DNA of 64,000 nucleotides from Lachnospiraceae bacterium (GTDB taxonomy: Bacteria > Bacillota > Clostridia > Lachnospirales > Lachnospiraceae), in the NCBI GenBank assembly GCA_014804795.1, contig JAAUZC010000048.1, forward strand, positions 1-64,000, given 5' to 3'. Positions 52,595 through 61,485 of the stretch are shown here, piece by piece. Under the pieces are notes generated by a model, which worked only from the letters and a program-made list of their open reading frames with translations, was not told the origin of the DNA and made no database searches. Within the stretch, counting starts at the first letter, position 1; each line of letters starts with the position of its first letter. The position numbers were made by a program, and so were the translations under genes.

Positions 52595-53377
52595 TTAGTT
52601 CTGCTCTCTGCAGAAACGAACGACATCCTCAAACTCCAATGTCCCGCCGAAAAGCGAAAGTGCCGAGCCGATTGTCACATCAATTTTTCCATCTCCTGTT
52701 TCCTTTAATTTTTTCAGATCTTCCAGATTCTGCACGCCGCCCGCATAAGTGATCGGAATCCCCTGCCACTTTGCAAGTTCCTTTAAAAGTTCCTCTTCCA
52801 TGCCGTTTCTTTTTCCTTCCACGTCCACTGCATGGACCAAAAACTCGTCACAAAATGCTGATAATTTTTCGAGCAAACCAAGTGATATTTTTATATCTGT
52901 TTCTTTTTGCCACCTGTCAGTCACAATATAATAGCCATCCGCTCTTTTTTTACAGCTTACATCCAGTACCAGACGCTCTTTCCCGACAGCTTTCACCAGT
53001 TTCTGCAAATTTTTCTCCAAAATCTGTCCACCCTGAAAAACATAGGACGTAACGATCACATGAGATGCCCCCGCCTCAAGAAACTGCGCCGCATTCTCCG
53101 CCGTAATACCGCCGCCGGCCTGCAGACCGCCCGGATAGGCCGATAGTGCCGAAAAAGCCTGCCTTTTTGTCTCTTCGTAAAAACTGCTGTCTTTTCCGTT
53201 TAATAAAATAACATGCCCGCCTTTTAAGCCATATTTCCGATAAAGTTTCGCATAATCCGCAGCGCTTTTTTCCGATACAAAGTTTTCCGCGGCCGCATCC
53301 CCCGCATCCTTCAAACTTGCACCAACAATCTGCTTTACTTTACCGTTATGAATATCAATACAAGGTCTGAATTTCAT
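52595..53377 (-). CDS. hisA: Eukaryote-type HisA (ProFAR isomerase)
   Basis: 260 residues. The opening FRPCIDIHNGKVKQIVGASL matches the HIS6/HisA form of plants and fungi (TIGR02129-like), not the short bacterial HisA (which starts with PAIDL). Barrel motifs: GGHVILLNGKD, GGLQAGGGITAENAAQFLEAG, RLVLDVSCKK, and C-terminal ITYAGGVQNLEDLKKL and TIGSALSLFGG. It isomerises ProFAR to PRFAR in histidine synthesis. AAAGGAAAGG site. The start overlaps the preceding secreted-protein gene by 23 bases. No other his gene is adjacent. Confidence 0.9.
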   Translation of the reverse strand: MKFRPCIDIHNGKVKQIVGASLKDAGDAAAENFVSEKSAADYAKLYRKYGLKGGHVILLNGKDSSFYEETKRQAFSALSAYPGGLQAGGGITAENAAQFLEAGASHVIVTSYVFQGGQILEKNLQKLVKAVGKERLVLDVSCKKRADGYYIVTDRWQKETDIKISLGLLEKLSAFCDEFLVHAVDVEGKRNGMEEELLKELAKWQGIPITYAGGVQNLEDLKKLKETGDGKIDVTIGSALSLFGGTLEFEDVVRFCREQN

Positions 53378-55022
53378 ATAAAAGCCTTTCCTTTTTTGTT
53401 TCTTCTATCGGTTGATATACCGTGATATCCTCAAAACCGTTCCCCCAGCACCAGCTGACAACTGCCCGGGGTCTTTCCTCTTCCTCATGATAAAAATAAA
53501 ATTTACTGTGATCGCCATGCGTCACATAATAGTTATTATGCACCATGCGTCCCTGCCTGTCAAAATTTATAAATCCGCTCTGATCCCAGGTTCCGTAACC
53601 CCAGTCGGAACGATGATAATCTATTTTTTTAAGAACCCCCTTCGAATCATACCAAAATTCCATCTTTCCAAAATACTGCAGATCGGTATCCGGAAATTCT
53701 TCTAAATAATCTGCCGGAACCTCTTCCAAAACAGTCTCTAACTTTCCATCCGTACGATAAGAAAAGGTGTCAAAATACCGGAAAAAACATTGTATATCCC
53801 CATCAAATACTCCGGATCCATTTACTGTCTCAACTCTTCCCTTATCGTCCCTCTCCATCTCCTTTTCCGGAAACCATGTTTTCTGATTCCGGCACAAATC
53901 ATCCCCTTCGTATTCTACATTCCAGCTTTCTGTCAAAAACGGAAAGGGTATGCCGCTGTAGTATTTATAAGAGGCCTCTGCCATCCGCATTCCCCAGGCA
54001 TCATACTGCGTCTCCTGTGTCACATTCCCTGTTTCATCGCATTGATAAATAAGATACTCTATCTTCTCCGCCTTACTTAAATCTTTCACTGTGCAGTATG
54101 CATGGCCGTCCATATATAATATAAAACAGTATCTTTCCTCTTTACCGTCCGTATAACATTCTGCATATATATCCTCTTCCTCATCATAAAAAATACTGTC
54201 CGGAACCTGAACGTCAAATCCCTGCTCCCGCAGATACTTTTCCGTGATTTCACCTGTATGACCCGTATCACGTGATTCCGTTCCCGCTATATCCAGTTCC
54301 CAACTGTAAATCGCTTCCGCTTTCTCATCCTCCGATCTCCGCTCCATCCTTTTCTCAAAATCGGATATTACTTCGATTCCGCTGCCGTCCGCTGCATCTC
54401 CTAACGCCCTGTATTCTATCCTTGATACTTCACCTCTCCACTCATAGACAGTTAAAACTGCCTTTTCAAAGTACCACTCTGTCTTCAGGCCGGTTTCTTC
54501 CCAACCCGGATCCCACACCTCACAGATATCCGGTTCCCCAAATACCTCTTCAAATATGAAAGCAAGATCATGAGGTTCCACTCCGAGAAAGGGTTTCCTT
54601 CCGTCGCTATAGTTAGTGGAAAATCCGCTGAAACGATGTCCTTTTCCATCAAATAAGTAATGCAGATCCCTGCTATGATCCTCTTTTAAACAATATTCAT
54701 TTTTTACTGCCTCTTCGTACAGATTGTAATCAAATATCTCACCAAAATCAACGCCCACCAGAAACTTGGCATCTCCGTTTTCAAGTGCTGTGACAATCTC
54801 TTCCGGAAGCTTCTTTTCCGAGTCTGTTTCCGGAAAATTATAGGTTTCTTCCGTCTCCTGCAAAGCTGTCTCTTTGCTCTCTGCTTCCGTCCCGGAAATC
54901 GCCAATGTCCCATTAACCGATTTTTCCTCTGCATTTTTTCGCGAAAAACATAACAATATCACGACAGATATTATAAGTACAAAAGCCGCCAAAATACGCT
55001 GTTTAAACTTTTTTGTTTTCAT
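53355..55022 (-). CDS. Secreted/membrane-anchored protein of unknown function
   Basis: 555 residues. N-terminal hydrophobic helix (8-28; LAAFVLIISVVILLCF) for export or anchoring, a Glu-rich linker (to about 70), then a large domain of Tyr/Trp/Asp-rich beta segments (YQCDETGNVTQETQYDAWGM, FWYDSKGVLKKIDYHR, GQGRMVHNNYYV-type) that resemble YD/RHS-like strands without a clear match. It overlaps hisA by 23 bases, so they are probably transcribed together. The ribosome site is weak (AAAGAGAA). Function unknown. Confidence 0.65.
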   Translation of the reverse strand: MKTKKFKQRILAAFVLIISVVILLCFSRKNAEEKSVNGTLAISGTEAESKETALQETEETYNFPETDSEKKLPEEIVTALENGDAKFLVGVDFGEIFDYNLYEEAVKNEYCLKEDHSRDLHYLFDGKGHRFSGFSTNYSDGRKPFLGVEPHDLAFIFEEVFGEPDICEVWDPGWEETGLKTEWYFEKAVLTVYEWRGEVSRIEYRALGDAADGSGIEVISDFEKRMERRSEDEKAEAIYSWELDIAGTESRDTGHTGEITEKYLREQGFDVQVPDSIFYDEEEDIYAECYTDGKEERYCFILYMDGHAYCTVKDLSKAEKIEYLIYQCDETGNVTQETQYDAWGMRMAEASYKYYSGIPFPFLTESWNVEYEGDDLCRNQKTWFPEKEMERDDKGRVETVNGSGVFDGDIQCFFRYFDTFSYRTDGKLETVLEEVPADYLEEFPDTDLQYFGKMEFWYDSKGVLKKIDYHRSDWGYGTWDQSGFINFDRQGRMVHNNYYVTHGDHSKFYFYHEEEERPRAVVSWCWGNGFEDITVYQPIEETKKERLLYEIQTLY

Positions 55023-55204
55023 ATAATAATTCTCTTTTTACATATTTTAATTTTAAATTTTTTCTTTTATAGTACATAGAATTCTTTTCTTTGTCCATAC
55101 TAACCTTGACGAATGGAATAAAAACATCCATGAGTACAAAACATACATGGAACAAACATCCATTGAAAAACGTCGATTCATTTATGGAAAGGAGCATTCA
55201 CATT

Positions 55205-55669
55205 ATGAAAAAGTTTAGAACCGCTCTGGCTGTTTCCATGCTTCTTCTGATGTCCGCCTTTGTTCTTTACGGCTGCGGCACAGACAGAAATAACGGAGAT
55301 ATGGCAAATAATCAGACAGAGAACAATAATACTACCGCAGATGCCGGTACGACTGACGGAAACACGACGTCCAATACCGGCAATAATAACACCGGTACAG
55401 ATAACGGCGGCGGTCTGGTCGATAACGGAAATACCGAAGGTACCACCGGTAACGCTGCAAACAGTAACGGTACAAACGGTAATACCACCGGAAGCAATAC
55501 AGGAAATTCTGTCGGTGATGTTGCAAATGACGCTGCTGATGCGATAGAAGATGTAGCGGACGGCGCCGCTGACGTTGTCGGCGATGCGGCAAACGGCGCT
55601 GCTAATGCTGTCGACGACATGGCAAGCGGTGTAAACGGCACTACAAACGGCACCGGCACTGCAAATTAA
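55205..55669 (+). CDS. Low-complexity lipoprotein
   Basis: 154 residues from the ATG behind GGAAAGGAG. Signal peptide with lipobox VLYGC (C24). The mature part is first Asn/Thr/Gly-rich (NNTTADAGTTDGNTTSNTGN), then an Ala/Asp/Val-rich repeat (ANDAADAIEDVADGAADVVG, AANGAANAVDD). No catalytic motif. Probably a surface-exposed, wall-spanning lipoprotein. Expression looks independent: its own site and a terminator at 55687. Confidence 0.75.
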   Translation: MKKFRTALAVSMLLLMSAFVLYGCGTDRNNGDMANNQTENNNTTADAGTTDGNTTSNTGNNNTGTDNGGGLVDNGNTEGTTGNAANSNGTNGNTTGSNTGNSVGDVANDAADAIEDVADGAADVVGDAANGAANAVDDMASGVNGTTNGTGTAN

Positions 55670-55686
55670 ATCTTACTCTCAACAGA

Positions 55687-55723
55687 CTGCCGCTTTCACG
55701 GATCAATTTTTGTGAAGCGGCAG
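55687..55723 (+). terminator. Terminator after the low-complexity lipoprotein gene
   Basis: CTGCCGCTTTCAC (55687-55699) with GTGAAGCGGCAG (55712-55723), 12 bp with one bulged T, followed by TTTTG. Confidence 0.75.
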
Positions 55724-55791
55724 TTTTGTTCAAGCAGTGCATTTTTTTAATAAAAATTTTTACTATTCCAATTTACATTTATAAAACTATG

Positions 55792-55957
55792 GTATAATAT
55801 CGACAGATATTATACCAGCGCCGAGCGAAGCGAGTGTGCATTACAAAGCGTACTATGTCTGCTTACAGACATAGTATAATATCGTCAGATATTATATCAG
55901 CGCCGAGCGAAGCGAGTGTGCATCGCAAAGCGTACCATGTCTGCTTGCTGACATGGT
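55792..55957. repeat. Tandem 82-bp hairpin repeat, two copies
   Basis: Units begin at 55792 and 55874. Each has a TATAATATCGNCAGATATTATA palindrome-like element, the core GCGCCGAGCGAAGCGAGTGT, and a hairpin: CTATGTCTG-CTTA-CAGACATAG in copy 1 and CCATGTC...GACATGG in copy 2, with a compensating T-A to C-G change. TATAAT within each copy may act as a -10 for the following GNAT gene. Confidence 0.8.
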
Positions 55958-56005
55958 ATAATAGCCACAATGAAAAAATAAATTTAATTCGTGGGGATGA
56001 TACAG

Positions 56006-56440
56006 TTGATAGAATTACGAACGATCAATGAAGATAATTATAAGCAGTGTTTAGAATTAAAGGCAAGTGTTGAAAACGAAAACTTTGTAGATTCCGTAAC
56101 ATATTCTCTGGCAGAGGCATGGGTTTTTTATAAAGATACCAGACCTTTTGCAATTTATGATAATGATAAAATGATCGGGTTTGTCTCAATGTATGTCGGA
56201 GAGAAAAACTGCCAGATTGTAAATTTTTTGATTGATGATGCTTTCCGGCAAAAAGGGCTGGGAACTGAAGCAGCGAAAGTCTGCATCAGCTATTTACAAA
56301 AAGATTATCATGCAGAAAGAGTTTCCGTTCCGGTAGATCTGGAAAATACGGCAGCACAAAAGTTCTGGAAAAAAATAGGATTTGTTTTTTCAGATAGTAT
56401 TGAAGACGGATACACCTTTATGCGATACTATTTGTCATGA
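56006..56440 (+). CDS. GNAT-family N-acetyltransferase
   Basis: 144 residues if started at TTG 56006 (IELRTINEDNYKQCLELK, the usual GNAT opening), nine bases after GGGGAT; an ATG at 55997 is possible but overlaps that site. Acetyl-CoA motif A is NFLIDDAFRQKGLGTEAAKV and the tail is NTAAQKFWKKIGF (spermidine/ribosomal-type GNAT). Substrate unknown. The stop overlaps an ATGA of the next frame. Confidence 0.8.
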   Translation: MIELRTINEDNYKQCLELKASVENENFVDSVTYSLAEAWVFYKDTRPFAIYDNDKMIGFVSMYVGEKNCQIVNFLIDDAFRQKGLGTEAAKVCISYLQKDYHAERVSVPVDLENTAAQKFWKKIGFVFSDSIEDGYTFMRYYLS

Positions 56441-56493
56441 GTTTTGATCACCAAAAGACAACTTCCAGTTTTAGAAATAACGGAGATGGCACT

Positions 56494-57426
56494 ATGATTT
56501 ACACGATCACTCTAAATCCGGCGTTAGACAAAACGATAGAGATTCCCTCTCTCACGATAGACAGCGTCAACCGCATCACCGCCATGCGTACCGATCCCGG
56601 CGGAAAGGGCATCAACGTATCCAAAGTAATCCAAAAACTCGGCGGGGAAAGCACTGCTTTCGGTATTCTCGGCGGAAATACAGGCCACACCATCCGCACC
56701 GCGCTGGAGGATATGAAAATCCGCACCGTCTTCCGGTTTGCCCCGGGTGAGACCCGCACCAACCTGAAAATCATTGACCCAGTGAGTCATACCAATACCG
56801 ATTTAAATGAGCCTGGTATCACAGTCCCGGAAGAAATCTTAGACGAACTGCTCAAGGAACTGTTACAGAAAACAGCCCCGGATGATATCGTGGTTTTATC
56901 CGGCAGTCTGCCGAAAGGTTCCCCAAAAGATACATACGGCAAGTGGGTAAGCGCATGCGGGAAAGCAGGATCGAAAGTAATACTTGATGCAGACGGCGAA
57001 CTGCTCTTAAACGGTCTGTCCGCATCCCCTTATATGATCAAGCCCAATCATCACGAGCTGTCAGAACTGATGGGCGAAAAGTTGGGATCACCGGATGAAC
57101 TGAAAAAGGCCGCCCGCAGCCTGATGGAACAATACGATATCAAAAAGATCGTAATCTCCATGGGAGGCGCAGGAGCCCTGTATATTACAAAAGACACCGC
57201 AATCTACGCCGAAGGCCTGAAAGTCCCCGTGAAGAGCACGGTGGGCGCGGGCGACAGTGTTGTAGCCGCACTGGCCGTATGCGAAGAATCCGGCAGGAGT
57301 TTAGAAGAGACTGTCCGTCTCTCTACCGCCTGCGGCGCTGCCAACGTAATGTGCAGCGGAACGCAGGCGGCAGAATACGAAGTCATTGAACAACTGATGC
57401 CCAAAGTCATATTGCATAAACTATAA
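56494..57426 (+). CDS. fruK: 1-phosphofructokinase-family hexose kinase
   Basis: 310 residues from the ATG behind GGAGAT. PfkB fold: MIYTITLNPALDKTIEI start, DPGGKGINVSKVIQKLGG, NLKIIDPVSHTNTDLNEPG, GSLPKG and the anion hole GAGDSVVAALAV near the C-terminus. The DLNEPG motif favours 1-phosphofructokinase or tagatose-6-phosphate kinase; the fru/lac operon genes are absent, so substrate is uncertain. It lies convergent with fbp, 15 bases apart. Confidence 0.8.
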   Translation: MIYTITLNPALDKTIEIPSLTIDSVNRITAMRTDPGGKGINVSKVIQKLGGESTAFGILGGNTGHTIRTALEDMKIRTVFRFAPGETRTNLKIIDPVSHTNTDLNEPGITVPEEILDELLKELLQKTAPDDIVVLSGSLPKGSPKDTYGKWVSACGKAGSKVILDADGELLLNGLSASPYMIKPNHHELSELMGEKLGSPDELKKAARSLMEQYDIKKIVISMGGAGALYITKDTAIYAEGLKVPVKSTVGAGDSVVAALAVCEESGRSLEETVRLSTACGAANVMCSGTQAAEYEVIEQLMPKVILHKL

Positions 57427-57441
57427 ACAAACTTTTGATGA

Positions 57442-59400
57442 TCATATTGTTTTTTCAACCAGACTTCCATCCCGATATGCCTGCAGCAGCCCTTCCAGTG
57501 CGCGGATGCGTTCTTTGATTTCCATACCGACATCCGTATCCGCCACACGCAGTCTCTGCCGCATGGTCTCCACAATCACACTGTCGGAAAAAATATCGGA
57601 CTCCTTTTTGATCGCCGCTTCCGTGGACTCGAAAGGCTCATGAGCAACCAACCTCATACCATAGGAATTGCAGACTAACGTATACCCTGCAATACCTGTT
57701 TTTCCCTGATAAGCCTTGGAAAAGCCCCCGTCTATGATGAACAGCTTGCCGCCGCATTTGATCGGGGATTCCCCCTTCTTCGCCTCCACCGGCACATGCC
57801 CGTTGACAATATGAGACTCGTTCACATCAAGCCCGAATTCTTCCAGTATTTTATTAATGATCTCCTCGTTGTCAAGAAGTCTGTAATACGCATTTTTCTG
57901 CTCTTTATGGGTTTCTTTATCCGCCACAAAATAGCGCTCAAAGGTTGCCATCTTATCCTTGCCGAACACAGGAGATTTCGGGCCCGCCCAGATATACCAC
58001 ATAATATCCTGCCCTTTCATCTTCTCTTCCGGATGATGCTTGGAGTAATACCCTCTTCTCGCATAATGCTCCAACACATCATAGAGTTCTTTGCCGCTGT
58101 ATGTTTTTTCAAATACATTGACCTTTAGGAAATTCCCTTCCTCATCCATCGGCATACACCCGTGATAAAGCAGATTAGAATTATACTTCTTGTAAAGCCC
58201 GCCTTTTGCAAACAGAAAACGCACATGTTTCTGCAGTTTCTCGCAGTTCATAAAGGCTTTGATCAGCCGCTTCATGACCTCCAGTTCTTCCCCGGAAAGA
58301 GTATATGGGTCTTTAGGATTTACAGTAGGAAAATCCACATCATTCATGGCATACTCTCTGTCGTCTATGAGAACCGTCTTTTTCTCGTAATTGATCTTGT
58401 CAAGTAACAGTCTGTCCTCCATCTCAAAACAGGGATTTCTCCGGATCACCTGTCCTTCCAGCTTAAACTGCATGATTGTAATGGCTTTGTGCATTTTGGT
58501 GTCCAGAGCCAGATCTTTCGTATTGTAATCATTATCGTAATGCACTCTGAATGCATCACAATTTGTATTTGCGTAAGTTGTCAGGGCAAAAGTCGCAAGC
58601 GGGATCAGGTTGATGCCGTAGCCCTCTTCCAGCGTGGCAAGGTTTCCATATCTGGCCGCCATCCGGATCACATTACAGATGCAGGCTGCCTGTCCGCTGG
58701 CAGCTCCCATCCACACTACATCGTGGTTACCCCACTGAACATCCACGGAATGATATCCACTCAAAGTATCCAGAATAATGTGAGGTCCCGGCCCTCTGTC
58801 ATAAACATCCCCCACAATATGGAGATGATCGATAACAAGCCGTTGGATCAGATGGCTTAATGCAATAATAAACTCCTGCGCCCGGTCCAGTCTGATGATC
58901 GTATGAATAATTTCATTATAATAGGCTTCCTTATCCGACAGTTCCGCCTTTTCCGTAATCAGTTCCTCAATAATATACGCAAAATCAGGCGGCAGCGCTT
59001 TCCGCACCTTGGAACGGGTATATTTTGATGCCACCCGCTTGGTGATCTGCACTAACCGATGCAGCGTGATCTTATACCAGTCTTCAATATTATCTTCGCT
59101 CTGCAGTACAATATCTAACTTCTCTTTCGGATAATAAATCAATGTCGCCAGAGATTTCTTATCCTTTTCGCTCATGGTATTGCCGAACTCTTCATTGATC
59201 TTTCGGCGCACAGAACCGGAGCCGTTTTTCACGATATGATTGAACTGCTCCGATTCCCCATGAATGTCCGTCATAAAATGCTCTGTCCCCTTGGGCAGAT
59301 TCAGAATAGACTGCAGATTAATGATCTCTGTCGATGCAGACGCAATTGTCGGATACTGATTAGACAGACTCCGCAGATAGTTAAGTTCCAGTTTATCCAT
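57442..59400 (-). CDS. fbp: Class III fructose-1,6-bisphosphatase
   Basis: 652 residues, standard for the Firmicute class III enzyme. It hydrolyses fructose 1,6-bisphosphate in gluconeogenesis. Metallophosphatase motifs: HFMTDIHGESEQF (42-54), VGDVYDRGPGPHIIL and VQWGNHDVVWMG, and a late IVNGHVPVEAKKGESPI. The start is three bases after the dapB stop, with the site (AGGG) inside the end of dapB, so it is translationally coupled to dapB and lies under the lysine riboswitch. Confidence 0.96.
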   Translation of the reverse strand: MDKLELNYLRSLSNQYPTIASASTEIINLQSILNLPKGTEHFMTDIHGESEQFNHIVKNGSGSVRRKINEEFGNTMSEKDKKSLATLIYYPKEKLDIVLQSEDNIEDWYKITLHRLVQITKRVASKYTRSKVRKALPPDFAYIIEELITEKAELSDKEAYYNEIIHTIIRLDRAQEFIIALSHLIQRLVIDHLHIVGDVYDRGPGPHIILDTLSGYHSVDVQWGNHDVVWMGAASGQAACICNVIRMAARYGNLATLEEGYGINLIPLATFALTTYANTNCDAFRVHYDNDYNTKDLALDTKMHKAITIMQFKLEGQVIRRNPCFEMEDRLLLDKINYEKKTVLIDDREYAMNDVDFPTVNPKDPYTLSGEELEVMKRLIKAFMNCEKLQKHVRFLFAKGGLYKKYNSNLLYHGCMPMDEEGNFLKVNVFEKTYSGKELYDVLEHYARRGYYSKHHPEEKMKGQDIMWYIWAGPKSPVFGKDKMATFERYFVADKETHKEQKNAYYRLLDNEEIINKILEEFGLDVNESHIVNGHVPVEAKKGESPIKCGGKLFIIDGGFSKAYQGKTGIAGYTLVCNSYGMRLVAHEPFESTEAAIKKESDIFSDSVIVETMRQRLRVADTDVGMEIKERIRALEGLLQAYRDGSLVEKTI

Positions 59401-59403
59401 AGT

Positions 59404-60159
59404 TTACCCTATCACATCCGACATTGTGTAAAGTCCTGCCGGCTTTCCTGCTAAAAATTTTGCTGCCTGTATAGCTCCTTTTGCAAAAACACCTTTTGAA
59501 TAGGCTCTGTGGGAAAACGTAATAACTTCATCCGTTCCCGCAAAAATCACATCATGGTCGCCTACGATCGTTCCGCCGCGGACAGCAGAAATGCCAAGTT
59601 CTTTTTTATCTCTCTTCTGCCGCACTTTACTCCTGTCATAGACATACTCATAGGCACCGTCCATTTCTTCATTGATCGAATCCGCAAGCGCGATCGCCGT
59701 CCCGCTGGGCGCGTCCACTTTCAGATTATGGTGCTTTTCCACGATCTCAATATCAAATCCCGCAGGTGCAAGCTTTTGTGCCGCTTCTTTTAACAATTTC
59801 ATCAGTAAATTGATGCCAAGCGTCATATTCGCAGAACGCAGCACCGCTGTTTTCTTTGCCGCTTCATCCACATGGTCGATCTGCTCTTTTGAAAGGCCTG
59901 TTGTACAAAGGACACAGGGAAGTTTCTTTTCCACGCAGTAATCCAACAGAGAATCCACCGCCGCCGCAGTCGAAAAATCAATCACTGCATCAGCCGTTAT
60001 ATTACAGTTGTAGATATCCCGATACACCGGATATTCGCCTACACCCTGATGAAAAGCATCAATCCCCGCCACAATTTTAATTTCCTCATCCTGACTGCAC
60101 AGTTCAGTGATCATCTTTCCCATTTTTCCATTGCAGCCATGTAAAATAATCTTAACCAT
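59404..60159 (-). CDS. dapB: 4-hydroxy-tetrahydrodipicolinate reductase
   Basis: 251 residues. N-terminal GCNGKMGK nucleotide-binding motif, catalytic EKHHNLKVDAPSGTAI with the His-His and Lys, and GDHDVIFAGTDEVITFSHRA. Second step of lysine/meso-diaminopimelate synthesis, following dapA by 67 bases. CAGGAGGAT ribosome site. Confidence 0.97.
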   Translation of the reverse strand: MVKIILHGCNGKMGKMITELCSQDEEIKIVAGIDAFHQGVGEYPVYRDIYNCNITADAVIDFSTAAAVDSLLDYCVEKKLPCVLCTTGLSKEQIDHVDEAAKKTAVLRSANMTLGINLLMKLLKEAAQKLAPAGFDIEIVEKHHNLKVDAPSGTAIALADSINEEMDGAYEYVYDRSKVRQKRDKKELGISAVRGGTIVGDHDVIFAGTDEVITFSHRAYSKGVFAKGAIQAAKFLAGKPAGLYTMSDVIG

Positions 60160-60226
60160 ATATCCTCCTGAAAAATAGTGAGCTTTGCCGCGAACTCGAA
60201 AACCCGAAACACTTTCTTATTATAAA

Positions 60227-61117
60227 TCAGGCCAACTTACATCCGAATTCTTCCATCGTTTTTTTCAGTATCTCTTCATGTGCCGGTTCAATTTCCGTGA
60301 GAGGCATACGGAGCGGTCCTGCCGCAATTCCCATAAGTGCCACACCCTTCTTCACGGGAATCGGATTTACTTCACAAAACAGTGCATTCACAAGCGGAAC
60401 TGCCTTCAGCTGCAGCTTCGCGCTCTCTTCCACCTTTCCGTCAAAATAGAGCTGACAGATATCGTGCGTCTGCTTCGGCGCCACATTGGATAGTACGGAG
60501 ATAACGCCCTTTCCGCCCAGTGCAAGAATCGGCACGATCTGATCATCATTTCCGGAATAAACATCCACTTTACCGTCAGCAAGTGCAAATAATTTTGCGA
60601 TCTGTGAGATATTGCCGCTGGCTTCCTTTACACCTACGATATTTTCCACGTCCGCACATAGCCTCACCACTGTCTCCGGCAGAATATTGCAGCCGGTTCT
60701 GCTGGGCACATTGTACAGGATGATCGGAAGTTTTACCGCATTCGCTATCGTCTTAAAATGCTGATACAACCCATTCTGTGTCGCCTTGTTGTAATAAGGA
60801 GAAACCACAAGCAGTCCGTCAGCGCCGCACTTTTCCGCCTCAATCGACAGATGTACGGCCGTATCTGTGGCATTGGAACCCGTTCCTGCAACAACGGGCA
60901 CTCTTCCATTTACCGTCTCCACACAGAATCTGATCGCTTCAATATGCTCCTCGATCGTTGTGGTAGCCGATTCACCTGTAGTACCCATAACAATAATAGC
61001 ATCCGTAGAGTTTGCAATCTGATACTCGATCAACTCGGCAAAAGCTTCATAATTGATACTGAAATCCTCATGAAATGGTGTGATGATCGCAACACCTGCT
61101 CCTGTAAATACTGACAT
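60227..61117 (-). CDS. dapA: 4-hydroxy-tetrahydrodipicolinate synthase
   Basis: 296 residues from the ATG behind GGAGGGAG. Longer frames read back through the riboswitch and are not real. Motifs: GAGVAIITPFHEDFS, MGTTGESATT with catalytic Thr pair, the tyrosine in PIILYNVPSRTGCNI, and Schiff-base lysine in IVGVKEASG. It condenses pyruvate and aspartate semialdehyde. The leader holds a lysine riboswitch and terminator, so transcription falls when lysine is plentiful. Confidence 0.97.
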   Translation of the reverse strand: MSVFTGAGVAIITPFHEDFSINYEAFAELIEYQIANSTDAIIVMGTTGESATTTIEEHIEAIRFCVETVNGRVPVVAGTGSNATDTAVHLSIEAEKCGADGLLVVSPYYNKATQNGLYQHFKTIANAVKLPIILYNVPSRTGCNILPETVVRLCADVENIVGVKEASGNISQIAKLFALADGKVDVYSGNDDQIVPILALGGKGVISVLSNVAPKQTHDICQLYFDGKVEESAKLQLKAVPLVNALFCEVNPIPVKKGVALMGIAAGPLRMPLTEIEPAHEEILKKTMEEFGCKLA

Positions 61118-61200
61118 AGTCTCCCTCCATTTTCTATATGGTATAAATAGTATTGTGATAAGCCTATCTCTGCTTTGTCCTTTTATGTAACAAATACCAG

Positions 61201-61225
61201 AAAACGGCCCATGCATCATGAGCCG
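61201..61225 (-). terminator. Riboswitch-controlled terminator before dapA
   Basis: On the minus strand CGGCTCATG-ATG-CATGGGCCG is a 9-bp stem with a 3-base loop (61205-61213 with 61217-61225), followed by TTTTC. It lies just downstream of the lysine aptamer, the position of the expression platform. Confidence 0.7.
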
Positions 61226-61243
61226 CCAAATTGACTGAATTTT

Positions 61244-61403
61244 GATAGCGCCCCATCTGCCGATGACAGTCATGCACTTCTTAAGTACATGCCCAGGAAA
61301 TGCCCTGCAGTAAAGCACATCCTTCGGCGCCGGTTCCTTTCTTCTGCCCTCTCCTGTGACTGCCACATCAGACAGGTTACTGATAACAGGCGCAACCTCT
61401 ATC
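61244..61403 (-). ncRNA. Lysine riboswitch (L-box) in the dapA leader
   Basis: About 160 bases. The minus-strand aptamer opens GATAGAGGTTGCGCC, continues with ATCAGTAACCTG, GGAGAGGGCAGAAGAAAGG and GCGCCGAAGG, and closes with CATCGGCAGATGGGGCGCTATC-type sequence; GATAG (61399-61403) pairs with CTATC (61244-61248) to form P1. These match the conserved L-box elements. It is followed by the terminator and then dapA, consistent with transcription shut-off by lysine. Confidence 0.85.
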
Positions 61404-61411
61404 TAAAATCA

Positions 61412-61440
61412 AATATATCATTTTCTTATTTCAGTGTCAA
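61412..61440 (-). promoter_or_regulatory. Promoter of the dapA-dapB-fbp operon
   Basis: Minus strand: perfect -35 TTGACA (61435-61440), 17-bp spacer, -10 TATATT (61412-61417), a few bases before the riboswitch. Confidence 0.8.
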
Positions 61441-61485
61441 TGTTCCTGCACCGAACAATTATAAAAAATCCAAAATTATTACATC

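Noticed and set aside
60227-61366. A dapA frame extended 83 codons upstream
   Set aside because: The extension reads through the lysine riboswitch and terminator, and the strong GGAGGGAG site is at the internal ATG at 61117.
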